A stretch of DNA of 64,000 nt from CAVOKN01 sp963696505 (GTDB taxonomy: Bacteria; Pseudomonadota; Gammaproteobacteria; Burkholderiales; Rhodocyclaceae), in NCBI GenBank assembly GCA_963696505.1, contig CAVOKN010000010.1:62001-126000 (forward strand), read 5' to 3'. A program made the position numbers and the translations under genes. Positions within the stretch are counted from its first letter, which is position 1; each line of letters begins with the position of its first letter. Of the stretch, positions 45,184 to 53,968 are shown piece after piece. Below the pieces are notes generated by a model. It was not told the DNA's origin, made no database searches, and saw only the letters and a list, made by a program, of their open reading frames with translations.

Positions 45184-46551
45184 ATGTTCGAGAAGATTCT
45201 GATCGCCAACCGCGGGGAAATCGCCCTGCGCATCCAGAGGGCCTGCCGCGAGCTGGGAATCAAGACCGTGGTGGTTCACTCGGAAGCCGACATCGAGGCG
45301 AAATACGTGAAGCTCGCCGACGAGTCGGTGTGTATCGGCCCGCCGGCGTCCTCCGGCAGCTACCTCAATATCCCGGCGATCATCAGCGCCGCGGAAGTCA
45401 CCGATTCCCAGGCGATCCACCCCGGCTACGGCTTCCTTTCGGAGAACGCCGATTTCGCCGAGCGGGTGGAGAAGAGCGGTTTCGTCTTCATCGGTCCGCG
45501 CCCGGAGACAATCCGGCTGATGGGCGACAAGGTCAGCGCCAAGGACGCGATGAAGGCCGCCGGTGTGCCGGTCGTACCCGGCTCGGAAGGCGCTCTGACC
45601 GATGATCCGAAGGAGATCGTACGCATCGCCCGCGCCATCGGCTATCCCGTCATCATCAAGGCGTCAGGGGGTGGCGGGGGGCGCGGCATGCGCACCGTGC
45701 ACACCGAAGCGGCGCTGCTCAACGCCGTGCAGACCACCCGAGCCGAAGCCCAGGCCGCCTTCAGCAACCCGGCGGTCTACATGGAGAAATTCCTCGAGAA
45801 TCCGCGCCACATCGAGATCCAGGTACTCGCCGACTCCTTCCGCGCCGCGGTCTACCTCGGCGAACGCGACTGCTCGATGCAGCGCCGCCACCAGAAGATC
45901 ATCGAGGAGGCGCCGGCGCCCCACCTTAACCGCCGCCACATCGCGCGCATCGGCGAGCGCTGCGCGGAAGCCTGCCGCCGCATCAACTACCGCGGCGCGG
46001 GCACCTTCGAGTTTCTGTTCGAGAACGACGAGTTCTACTTCATCGAGATGAATACCCGCCTCCAGGTCGAGCACCCGGTGACCGAGTTCATCACCGGCAT
46101 CGACATCGTCCAGCAGCAGGTTCGGGTGGCAGCCGGCGAGAAACTGCAACTGCGCCAGCGCGACATCGAGTTCCGCGGCCACGCCCTGGAATGCCGCATC
46201 AACGCCGAAGATCCCTTCAAGTTCACGCCCAGTCCGGGGAGGATCACGGCTTATCACGCGCCCGGCGGCCCCGGCATACGGGTGGATTCGCATGTCTACC
46301 AGGGCTATGCGGTTCCGCCCCACTACGATTCGATGATCGGCAAGGTGATCGCCTATGGCGACACGCGCGAACAGGCGATCCGGCGCATGCGCATCGCACT
46401 GTCCGAGATGGTGGTCGAGGGCATCAAGACCAACATCGCGCTCCACCAGGATTTGCTCCTCGATGCCCGCTTCATCGAAGGCGGCACCAGCATCCACTAT
46501 CTGGAGCAGAAACTCGCCGCCAAGGAAATTGTGACCAAGGCGGCGAAGTAA
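45184..46551 (+). CDS. accC: acetyl-CoA carboxylase biotin carboxylase subunit
   Basis: A 455-residue ATP-grasp enzyme that carboxylates biotin on AccB. Visible features are MFEKILIANRGEIALRIQRACRELGI, the glycine-rich ATP loop KASGGGGGRGMR near residue 160, EFLFENDEFYFIEMNTRLQVEHPVTE, and GHALECRINAEDP. Its length is normal. prmA follows 40 bases later in the same direction, an order common in proteobacteria. Confidence 0.97.
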   Translation: MFEKILIANRGEIALRIQRACRELGIKTVVVHSEADIEAKYVKLADESVCIGPPASSGSYLNIPAIISAAEVTDSQAIHPGYGFLSENADFAERVEKSGFVFIGPRPETIRLMGDKVSAKDAMKAAGVPVVPGSEGALTDDPKEIVRIARAIGYPVIIKASGGGGGRGMRTVHTEAALLNAVQTTRAEAQAAFSNPAVYMEKFLENPRHIEIQVLADSFRAAVYLGERDCSMQRRHQKIIEEAPAPHLNRRHIARIGERCAEACRRINYRGAGTFEFLFENDEFYFIEMNTRLQVEHPVTEFITGIDIVQQQVRVAAGEKLQLRQRDIEFRGHALECRINAEDPFKFTPSPGRITAYHAPGGPGIRVDSHVYQGYAVPPHYDSMIGKVIAYGDTREQAIRRMRIALSEMVVEGIKTNIALHQDLLLDARFIEGGTSIHYLEQKLAAKEIVTKAAK

Positions 46552-46590
46552 GCCGTACTCCGTTTCATTCGTCCAGTCCGCCACGCATCC

Positions 46591-47478
46591 ATGTGGCTCT
46601 CAGTCAGCCTGCTCACCGACGCCGCGCACGCCGAAGCGCTGGCCGACGCACTGCTCGACCGGGGCGCGATCTCGGTCGGGATCGAGGACGCCGACGCCGG
46701 CACCGAACGCGAACAGCCGCAGTTCGGCGAGCCGGGCGCCGATCGGCGGCCGCTGTGGCAGCACAGCCGGATCGAGGCGCTGTTCGAGCCCGGCAGCGAT
46801 ATTGCGTCGATCGTCGGCGAAGCAGCGTCGAACGCGGGCCTGACTGAGGTTCCGGCCTGGACCCGGCAGGACATCGCGGAGCAGAACTGGGTCCAGCTAA
46901 CGCAGTCGCAGTTTGCGCCAATCCGTATCGACGAGCGCCTGTGGATCGTCCCGTCCTGGCACGCGGCGCCCGATGCCACCGCCATCAACATCGAACTCGA
47001 CCCGGGCTTGGCCTTCGGTACCGGCAGCCATCCCACCACCCGGCTGTGCCTGCAATGGCTACTGAAGCATGTGCAGGCTGGCAGTTCGGTGCTCGATTAC
47101 GGTACTGGTTCGGGTATATTGGCCATCGCCGCGGCCAGGCTCGGCGCCGATCCGGTGGTCGGCGTCGATATCGACGATGCCGCACTGACCGCGGCCCAGG
47201 AAAACGCCACAAGAAACTCGGTCAGAATCAGCCTGCGGCACACCCGCGCCCCCCTCGACATGCAGTTCGACCGCGTCGTCGCCAACATCCTGACCAACCC
47301 GCTGCGGGTACTCGCTCCGCTGCTCGGCGCGCGGATCGCTGCGCGCGGCGGCATCGCCCTTTCCGGCGTTCTTGCCGTGCAGGCCGACGAAGTACGCGCG
47401 GCCTACGCGCCCCATGTCACCCTCGAGGTGGCTGCGGAACTCGACGGCTGGGTGCTGCTGGAAGGATGGCTGCGGTGA
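46591..47478 (+). CDS. prmA: ribosomal protein L11 methyltransferase PrmA
   Basis: A 295-residue SAM methyltransferase that trimethylates L11. The N-terminal substrate domain starts MWLSVSLLTDAAHAEALADALLDRGAISVGIED. The catalytic domain carries FGTGSHPTTRLCLQWL and the SAM loop VLDYGTGSGILAIAAARLGA, then VVANILTNPL. The stop overlaps the GTG of the DUF3426 gene. Confidence 0.95.
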   Translation: MWLSVSLLTDAAHAEALADALLDRGAISVGIEDADAGTEREQPQFGEPGADRRPLWQHSRIEALFEPGSDIASIVGEAASNAGLTEVPAWTRQDIAEQNWVQLTQSQFAPIRIDERLWIVPSWHAAPDATAINIELDPGLAFGTGSHPTTRLCLQWLLKHVQAGSSVLDYGTGSGILAIAAARLGADPVVGVDIDDAALTAAQENATRNSVRISLRHTRAPLDMQFDRVVANILTNPLRVLAPLLGARIAARGGIALSGVLAVQADEVRAAYAPHVTLEVAAELDGWVLLEGWLR

Positions 47479-48458
47479 TCCTGTCCCGCTGTCCGAAGTG
47501 CGAAACGACATTTCGCGTCACCCCGGAGCAGCTTCGGGCGCGGCAGGGCATGGTTCGCTGCGGTCGTTGCGGCGCCGCCTTCAACGCCCTCGACAACCTG
47601 GCGGCCGGGGTTGCCCCGGAGACCCCGCGTTCCGCCGTGCCTGGCCTTGCCGTCCCCGCACCCGAGCCGCGGCCCGAACCGGCTCCTCCGCCCCCCTCTC
47701 CCCAGCCCGCAGCACTCGCCCCCCTTCCCGGTGTGGAAATCGAATTCCCGCCCCTGATCGGCAGCGACCGCGACGAGGGAGAAGCGGGCTCAGCGCAGGC
47801 CGAAACCCACCGGGCAAGCGCCGAATTGCCAAGCGTGGCGCTGGTTCCGACGACGGGGGATCTTCCAACTCCACCGCAAGTGGAGGCCGCAACCCAAGGC
47901 TCGCCGCCAACCGAGGCATCCCTGCCGGAGCCCGAGGCGCCGGTGGAGATCGGTGCGGCAGAGGAAGACCGGCCATCGCGCTGGCGAGGCTTTCTCCTCG
48001 GGTCTGGCGTGTTCGTGCTCGCGTTGCTGGCGCTGGGGCAGCTCGCGTATCTGTTCCGCCAGGAAGCAGCACAGGCCTACCCGCAATCGCGTCCCCTGCT
48101 GGAATCCTTCTGTGCCCAGTTCGGCTGTCGCGTCAACCTGCCGCGGAATGATGAACTGATCTCGATCGAAACCTCGGACCTCCAGCCCGATGCGAATCGC
48201 AAGGGCCATCTGATCCTGGGCGCCACGATCCGCAACCGCGCCGAGGTCGCTCAGGACGTCCCGCATCTCGAACTAACCCTCACCGACGCCCGCGACCGCG
48301 CCCTTGCGCGGCGCGTGTTCGCCCCCGCCGACTACCTTCCCCCCGACACCGAAACACGGGCCGGAATAGCCGCCGGCGCCGAGCTCGCGGTGCATCTCGT
48401 CCTCGATGCCGCCAGCATCGGGGCCAGCGGCTACCGGCTCTACGTCTTCTATCCCTGA
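47475..48458 (+). CDS. zinc-ribbon, DUF3426 membrane protein
   Basis: A 327-residue protein. GTG 47475 is chosen, in a GTGA overlap with prmA and eight bases after GGAAGGA; ATG 47466 is too close to the ribosome site. The N-terminus is an MJ0042-type zinc finger (SRCPKCETTFRVTPEQL, MVRCGRCGAAFNALDNL). A long Pro/Ala/Glu linker leads to one membrane span (GFLLGSGVFVLALLALGQLAYLF), then the DUF3426 domain in the periplasm. The function is unknown, although its place after prmA is well conserved. Confidence 0.85.
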   Translation: MILSRCPKCETTFRVTPEQLRARQGMVRCGRCGAAFNALDNLAAGVAPETPRSAVPGLAVPAPEPRPEPAPPPPSPQPAALAPLPGVEIEFPPLIGSDRDEGEAGSAQAETHRASAELPSVALVPTTGDLPTPPQVEAATQGSPPTEASLPEPEAPVEIGAAEEDRPSRWRGFLLGSGVFVLALLALGQLAYLFRQEAAQAYPQSRPLLESFCAQFGCRVNLPRNDELISIETSDLQPDANRKGHLILGATIRNRAEVAQDVPHLELTLTDARDRALARRVFAPADYLPPDTETRAGIAAGAELAVHLVLDAASIGASGYRLYVFYP

Positions 48459-48525
48459 GCCGTTGGGGCGAGCTTTTGATTTATCCTGTCCGTTTCGCTT
48501 CACCTCTCGCATCAAGGAGCCATTC

Positions 48526-49026
48526 ATGACAACCGTCAATCTCGGGGGCAACCCCATCAAACTGGCCGGCGAATTCCCCAAGGTGGGCAGCGCCGCTCCC
48601 GCATTTTCCCTGGTCAATGGCGATCTGCAGGACGTGACGCTGGCGACCTACGCCGGCAAGAAGAAGGTGCTGAACATCGTGCCGAGCCTCGATACGCCTG
48701 TGTGCGCCACGTCAACCCGCAAGTTCAACGAGGACGCCGGCAAGCTGCCAAACACCGTGGTGCTGGTGATCTCCGCCGACCTGCCCTTCGCCGCCAAGCG
48801 CTTCTGCGAAACCGAGGGGCTCAAGAACGTGGTCACGCTATCCACCATGCGCGGTCGCGAGTTCATGAAGGCCTACGGCGTCGAGATCGCCGACAGCCCG
48901 CTGGCCGGCGTCACCGCCCGCGCGGTGGTGGTGGTCGACGAGAACGACAAGGTCGCTTACACCGAGCTGGTGCCCGAGATCAAGCAGGAGCCCAACTACG
49001 CGGCCGCCCTTGCTGCGCTGAAGTGA
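48526..49026 (+). CDS. tpx: thiol peroxidase Tpx
   Basis: A 166-residue peroxiredoxin that reduces hydroperoxides with thioredoxin. The peroxidatic Cys is in SLDTPVCATSTRKFNE (about residue 60) and the resolving Cys in FAAKRFCETEG (about residue 94), as in the Tpx subfamily. The start follows AAGGAGCCATTC. A terminator hairpin stands 53 bases after the stop, so it is probably monocistronic. Confidence 0.95.
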   Translation: MTTVNLGGNPIKLAGEFPKVGSAAPAFSLVNGDLQDVTLATYAGKKKVLNIVPSLDTPVCATSTRKFNEDAGKLPNTVVLVISADLPFAAKRFCETEGLKNVVTLSTMRGREFMKAYGVEIADSPLAGVTARAVVVVDENDKVAYTELVPEIKQEPNYAAALAALK

Positions 49027-49078
49027 TCCCGGCAGCGGCGGTGTAATGCAAGCGTAACGCGCCGCTGCAAGACTGCCG

Positions 49079-49106
49079 CGCCCTCCTTCGGGAGGGCGTT
49101 TTCTTT
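49079..49106 (+). terminator. intrinsic terminator of tpx
   Basis: CGCCCTCC (49079-49086), TTCG loop, GGAGGGCG (49091-49098), then TTTTCTTT. It lies directly before the dgkA start. Confidence 0.92.
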
Positions 49107-49115
49107 CGGGGAACC

Positions 49116-49487
49116 ATGGACGAGAGTCCGCACAAGGGCAAGACGGGCCTGCGTCGCATCTGGAACGCCTTCCACTACTCGGTGGACGGCATCGCCGCCG
49201 CCTTCCGCCACGAGGACGCCTTCCGCCAGGAAGCGCTGGTGGCGCTGGTGCTGATCCCGATCGCATTGCTCGTGCCGGCCACCGGCATCGGGCGGGCATT
49301 GCTCATCGGATCGGTGTTGTTGGTGCTGATCGTCGAGCTGCTCAATTCCGCGGTGGAAGCCACCGTGGACCGCATCTCGCTGGAGAACCATCGCCTTGCC
49401 AAACGCGCCAAGGACCTGGGCAGCGCGGCGGTGCTGCTGTCCCTGCTCAATCTCGCGGTGGTGTGGACCCTGGTGCTGGCAGGCTGA
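49116..49487 (+). CDS. dgkA: diacylglycerol kinase DgkA
   Basis: A 123-residue three-span membrane kinase that recycles diacylglycerol to phosphatidate. The first part reads GLRRIWNAFHYSVDGIAAAFRHEDAFRQEA; the catalytic-site helix is VELLNSAVEATVDRISLENHRLAKRAKDLGSAAVLL. The length matches E. coli. The start follows CGGGGAACC. It is the first of a small envelope group with the glycosyltransferase and PAP2 genes. Confidence 0.93.
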   Translation: MDESPHKGKTGLRRIWNAFHYSVDGIAAAFRHEDAFRQEALVALVLIPIALLVPATGIGRALLIGSVLLVLIVELLNSAVEATVDRISLENHRLAKRAKDLGSAAVLLSLLNLAVVWTLVLAG

Positions 49488-49555
49488 TTCCGCTGTAACC
49501 GAAGCTTCATCCGGGCGTCATCAGAGCTTCGTCGCGCCGCCGCACACTGCGCGGC

Positions 49556-50782
49556 ATGAGCGAAGCGCCCTTTCGCATCGATCAGCTTCCGAGCCGCACG
49601 CCGCTGCGCCTGGCATTGGTCACCGAAACCTACCCGCCGGAGATCAACGGCGTGGCGATGACCACCGGCCGCATGGTGGAGGGCCTGCTGCGCCGCAAGC
49701 ACCAGATCCAGCTGATCCGCCCGCGCCAGCGCCCCAACGATGCCCCGGCTCAGCGCGGCGTGTTCGAGGAAGTGCTGGCCCACGGACTGCCGATTCCCCA
49801 CTACGGCGAATTGAAGATGGGGCTGCCGGCGAAGCAGCGACTGGTCCGTCTGTGGTCGGTGCGGCGTCCGGACGTGGTCCATGTGGTCACCGAAGGGCCG
49901 CTCGGCTGGTCCGCCGTGGCGGCGGCGCGCAAGCTGCGCCTGCCGGTGGTCAGCGACTTCCACACCAACTTCCACAGCTACAGCCGCCACTACGGATTGG
50001 GCTGGCTGCGTCAGCCCATCGCCGGCTACCTGCGGCGCTTCCACAACAAGGCCGACGCCACCCTGGTGCCGACGGCGGCCATGCAGCATGACTTGCTGCG
50101 CCAGGGCTATCGCAACGTGCAGGTCGTCGCGCGCGGCGTCAACGCGGCGCTGTTCAACCCGGCGCGCCGATCCGAGGCGCTGCGGGCGCGCTGGGGCGCC
50201 GGCCCCGACGAGCTCGTCGTTGCCTATGTCGGACGGATTGCTCCCGAGAAGAACCTGCAGCTACTGATCGAGGCGATGACGGCGATCCGCAGCCGCCAGC
50301 CCAACGCCCGACTGCTGCTGGTGGGCGACGGCCCCGCGCGCCGTGCCCTGGAGTCTGACTTTCCCGGATTCGTCTTCGCCGGCATGCGCAGCGGCGAGGA
50401 TCTCGCGACGCATTACGCATCGGCCGACCTGTTCCTCTTCCCCTCGCTCACCGAGACCTTCGGCAACGTCACCGCCGAGGCGCTCGCCAGCGGCCTGCCG
50501 GTCGTCGCCTACGACTACGCGGCCGCCGCGCAACTGGTGTGCCACGAGGCGAACGGCCTGCTCGCCCCCTGCGGCGACGGCGCTGCCTTCATTGCCGCGA
50601 CGCTGCGCCTCGCGAACGATGCCGCGCTGCGCGAAGCGATGCGCGATGCCGCCCGCGCCAGTGTCGAGCAAATGGACTGGGATCAGATCGTGCCGCACCT
50701 GGAAGCCGCCTTCGAACAGGCGATACGCCGCCACGCGAGCCGCTACGATGCAGAAATTCTCGCTGCAGTTGCACCGGATTGA
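49556..50782 (+). CDS. GT4-family glycosyltransferase
   Basis: A 408-residue enzyme with the GT-B fold. The N-terminal lobe reads LALVTETYPPEINGVAMTTGRMVEGLLRR, then VVSDFHTNFHSYSRHYG. The C-terminal lobe has VAYVGRIAPEKNLQLLIEA, LVGDGPARRALE and the sugar-nucleotide Glu motif FPSLTETFGNVTAEALASGLPVVAYD. It resembles glycolipid mannosyl- or glucosyltransferases such as MgtA. Acceptor and donor cannot be read from sequence. The PAP2 gene overlaps its 3' end. Confidence 0.85.
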   Translation: MSEAPFRIDQLPSRTPLRLALVTETYPPEINGVAMTTGRMVEGLLRRKHQIQLIRPRQRPNDAPAQRGVFEEVLAHGLPIPHYGELKMGLPAKQRLVRLWSVRRPDVVHVVTEGPLGWSAVAAARKLRLPVVSDFHTNFHSYSRHYGLGWLRQPIAGYLRRFHNKADATLVPTAAMQHDLLRQGYRNVQVVARGVNAALFNPARRSEALRARWGAGPDELVVAYVGRIAPEKNLQLLIEAMTAIRSRQPNARLLLVGDGPARRALESDFPGFVFAGMRSGEDLATHYASADLFLFPSLTETFGNVTAEALASGLPVVAYDYAAAAQLVCHEANGLLAPCGDGAAFIAATLRLANDAALREAMRDAARASVEQMDWDQIVPHLEAAFEQAIRRHASRYDAEILAAVAPD

Positions 50783-51278
50783 GGCCCTCGACCTGGCATT
50801 GTGCGTGCGCGCGAACCGCGCATCGCGCAACGCCCTGCTGCGGGTCTTCTTTCGCGGCGTGAGCCGCGCCGGCGACGGCGCCTTCTGGTACGGCCTGATG
50901 GCCGCCCTGCCGGTTGTGTATGGCGGCGCGGCCTGGCCTGCGGTGGCGCGCATGGCAGGCGTCGGCATCGCCGGCGCAGCTCTCTACAAGTGGCTCAAGC
51001 AGCGCACCCTGCGCCCCCGTCCCTACCAGGTCTCGCCCGACGTGGTGGCCGCCGCCGCGCCGCTCGATCAGTTCAGCTTCCCGTCCGGCCATACGCTGCA
51101 TGCCGTGTCCTTCGCCACGGTGGCCTGCGCCCACTTTCCCGAACTCGCGCCCCTGCTGCTGCCCTTCGCGCTGCTGGTCGCCGCCTCGCGCCCCATCCTC
51201 GGCCTGCACTATCCCAGCGACGTGCTGGCGGGTGCTTCTATCGGCGCATTACTCGCGGCCGCGGTCCTCGCGGTCTGA
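50748..51278 (+). CDS. PAP2-family lipid phosphatase
   Basis: A 176-residue membrane protein starting at ATG 50748 inside the end of the glycosyltransferase gene (35-base overlap). All three phosphatase signatures are present: KQRTLRPRP, FPSGHT and SRPILGLHYPSD. Such enzymes dephosphorylate undecaprenyl pyrophosphate or phosphatidate. Together with dgkA and the glycosyltransferase it suggests a lipid-linked envelope function. Confidence 0.9.
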   Translation: MQKFSLQLHRIEALDLALCVRANRASRNALLRVFFRGVSRAGDGAFWYGLMAALPVVYGGAAWPAVARMAGVGIAGAALYKWLKQRTLRPRPYQVSPDVVAAAAPLDQFSFPSGHTLHAVSFATVACAHFPELAPLLLPFALLVAASRPILGLHYPSDVLAGASIGALLAAAVLAV

Positions 51279-51292
51279 TCGCACGCAGGGGC

Positions 51293-51320
51293 GTAGGTCG
51301 GCTCAAGGTCCGGAGCCGAC
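51293..51320 (+). repeat. REP-like palindrome (GTAGG type)
   Basis: The GTAG head (51293-51296) is followed by GTCGGCTC (51297-51304) and GAGCCGAC (51313-51320) around an eight-base loop. It closely resembles the element at 18531. Confidence 0.65.
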
Positions 51321-51399
51321 ACCGCGCGCGCGCTGCGTCCCGGGGACCGCCGGAACCCGCTGCTATACTCCCTCCTTTCCCGCGGCACCCCGATTCCCC

Positions 51400-52336
51400 A
51401 TGTCCACGCTCATCTGCGGCTCGATCGCTTACGACACCATCATGGTGTTCCACGATCGCTTCAAGAACCACATCCTGCCCGAGCACATCCACATCCTGAA
51501 CGTCGCCTTCCTGGTGCCGGACATGCGGCGCGAGTTCGGCGGCTGTGCCGGCAACATCGCCTACAACCTGAAGCTGCTGGGCGGCGAGCCGACGATCATG
51601 GCCACCGTGGGCAGCGACAGCGGCCCCTACCGCGAGCGCCTGCAGCAGCCTCGGCATCTCCCAGCGCCACGTGCGCGAAGTGCCCAACACCTACACGGCG
51701 CAGGCCTTCATCACCAACGACCTGGACGACAACCAGATAACCGCCTTCCATCCCGGGGCGATGAACTTCTCGCACCTGAACCGCGTCGCCGATGCCGATG
51801 GCACCCGCCTGGGCATCCTCTCTCCCGACGGCCGCGACGGCATGCTGCAGCACGCGCGGGAGTTCCGCGAAGCGGGCATCCCCTTCATCTTCGATCCCGG
51901 CCAGGGCCTGCCGATGTTCGATGGCGCCGAACTGCTGCGCTTTCTCGAACTCGCCGACTACTGCACGGTGAATGACTACGAAGGCAAGCTCCTGTCCGAG
52001 CGCACCGGCCGTACGCTGGAGGAGATCGCGCGCCTGGTGACGGCGCTGATCGTCACCCGTGGCGGCGAGGGCTCGATCGTCTTCGCCGGCGGCAAGTTGA
52101 TCAAACTGCCGGTGGTCGCCGCCGACGAGGTGGTGGACCCCACCGGCTGCGGCGACGCCTACCGCGCCGGCCTCTTGCACGGCATTGCCAACGGCATGGA
52201 CTGGGAACAGACCGGTCGCCTCGCCGCCCTCATGGGCGCGATCAAGATCGCCCACCGTGGCGGCCAGAACCACCGCCCCGACCGCGACGAGATCGCGGAT
52301 CGCTACCGCGCCGCCTACGGCCACGCACTCTGGTAA
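51400..52336 (+). pseudogene. PfkB-family carbohydrate/nucleoside kinase, one frameshift
   Basis: ATG 51400 follows a TATACT box (51364-51369). The first frame reads STLICGSIAYDTIMVF and GGCAGNIAYNLKLLGGEP, the substrate-site Gly pair of the PfkB family. An extra C in the 51649-51650 pair breaks RERLQQLGISQRHVREV. The next frame continues through VTRGGEGSIVF and the catalytic loop DPTGCGDAYRAGLLHG to TAA at 52334-52336. The family includes adenosine and ribokinases. The break is a single base. Confidence 0.85.
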
Positions 52337-52338
52337 GC

Positions 52339-53706
52339 ATGCCTCCTCCGACCCTCAAGCTCCCGGCCAGGCCGCCCGCCGCCAAGAAACCCCGCAGCGG
52401 CAGCCTGCGCCCCAAGCTCACGGCCCCGGTGCGGCAACGCAAGACCGATGCCGACGCCGCACCGCCGGCTGGCGGCGACAGGCCAGAGCAAAAGTCAGCC
52501 GCTGGAAAGCGGCGCCCGGCAGAAAACCGGCCGCGGCAGGGCGCTGCAGCCAGGCCCGGGCCGCGCCCGGCGGGTTTGCGCACGACAGCGCGCACGAAAC
52601 CGCGCGACACACCGCGTACGACAGCGCGCGCCGAAGGCAGCACCGAGCGGCGCGCAGCAGCGCCGCCGCGTCCCCGCGCCAAGACACCGTCGCCGCCGCC
52701 TCATGGCGGCGCGCGGCCACGCAGGGAACCAGCGCGCGACGAGACGCCGCGGCGCTCCGCCAATCGCACCGAGTCAAACCCCGAAGCGGCGGACGCCCCG
52801 TCCCGCCCCGTCCCCATCGAGCGTGGGAAGCTTGGGGTAGGGGCACCGGCAGCTTCGGCCAAGCAGCGCTTCTATGCCGAGGCAAAGTCAGTCCCCGGGA
52901 CACGGCACCGTGCCGCCGCCGCGGCAGCGGCGCCCGTGCCCGGCGCAAACGGCGCAGCGCCCACGCCGGGCGGTCGCGAACTGCCGCGCCTGTCCAAGCT
53001 GATGGCCGAGCGCGGCCTGTGCTCGCGGCGCGAGGCCGACGAATGGATCGAGAACGGCTGGGTGCGCGTCGACGGCAAGGCCATCACCGTCCTGGGCACC
53101 CGCGTCCATCCCAATGCCGTCATCGAAATCGGCGATGCCGCGCGCAAGCATCAGAGCGAAACCGTGACCGTGCTGCTCAACAAGCCGCTGGGCTTCGTTT
53201 CCGGCCAGGCGGAAGATGACCACCAGCCGGCCTCCGTACTGGTGCGCCCCGAAAACCGCTGGAGCGAGGACACTCTGCCGCGCGTATTCAAGGCTGGCCA
53301 TCTGCGTAGCTTGGCCCCCGCCGGCCGGCTCGACATCGACTCCACCGGCCTGCTGGTGCTGACCCAGGACGGCCGCATCGCGCGCAAGCTGGTGGGGGAC
53401 GATTCCGAAGTCGAAAAGGAATACCTGGTGCGGGTGGAGGGCGAGTTGTCGGACGCCGGCCTTGCCCAACTCCGTCACGGCCTGACGCTCGACGATGTCA
53501 GGCTGAAGCCGACCAAGGTGTCGTGGCAGAACGAGCAGCAGTTGCGCTTCGTGCTGCGCGAAGGCCGCAAGCGCCAGATCCGCCGCATGTGCGAGTTGGT
53601 GGGCCTCAAGGTCGTCGGGCTGAAGCGGGTTCGCATAGGCAGTGTCACCCTCGGCAAGCTGCCGGTGGGGAAGTGGCGCTACCTGCGCCCGGATGAGCAG
53701 TTCTAA
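52339..53706 (+). CDS. RluF/RluB-type 23S rRNA pseudouridine synthase with long disordered N-terminus
   Basis: A 455-residue protein starting at ATG 52339, two bases after the kinase stop. The first 210 residues are a Pro/Arg/Ala-rich low-complexity tail. Then comes an S4 RNA-binding domain (LPRLSKLMAERGLCSRREADEWIENGWVRVDG) and the catalytic domain: LLNKPLGFVSG, and the Asp motif GRLDIDSTGLLVLTQDG, followed by GRKRQIRRMCELVG. It converts a uridine in 23S rRNA to pseudouridine. The enzyme core is about 245 residues, so the tail nearly doubles the size. Confidence 0.88.
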   Translation: MPPPTLKLPARPPAAKKPRSGSLRPKLTAPVRQRKTDADAAPPAGGDRPEQKSAAGKRRPAENRPRQGAAARPGPRPAGLRTTARTKPRDTPRTTARAEGSTERRAAAPPRPRAKTPSPPPHGGARPRREPARDETPRRSANRTESNPEAADAPSRPVPIERGKLGVGAPAASAKQRFYAEAKSVPGTRHRAAAAAAAPVPGANGAAPTPGGRELPRLSKLMAERGLCSRREADEWIENGWVRVDGKAITVLGTRVHPNAVIEIGDAARKHQSETVTVLLNKPLGFVSGQAEDDHQPASVLVRPENRWSEDTLPRVFKAGHLRSLAPAGRLDIDSTGLLVLTQDGRIARKLVGDDSEVEKEYLVRVEGELSDAGLAQLRHGLTLDDVRLKPTKVSWQNEQQLRFVLREGRKRQIRRMCELVGLKVVGLKRVRIGSVTLGKLPVGKWRYLRPDEQF

Positions 53707-53715
53707 GCCCTGCCG

Positions 53716-53770
53716 ACGGCCGCCGCCCCTCACCACGGCCGCCGCCCCTCACCACGGCCGCCGCCTCACC
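53716..53770 (+). repeat. 19-bp tandem repeat, three units
   Basis: ACGGCCGCCGCCCCTCACC occurs at 53716 and 53735, and a copy two bases shorter at 53754. It lies between the pseudouridine synthase and the acylase. The remaining bases to the acylase start show no gene. Confidence 0.85.
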
Positions 53771-53968
53771 AAGCCCGCCTCTCCACCGCGCTCGGCGATC
53801 TGCTCGAAGGCAGGGCGGACCGGACATTGCCTTCGGTCATTGACAGGCCGTGCCATAGTCGCGTAATTGACGTGCGCTGCACGTTCCGGGACGACGGAAG
53901 TCAGCGACTCACCCGGGCCCGCGCCGAAAGCGCGGCCTGTCATCGAAGATCGAGGAGGAGGGTCGAAC

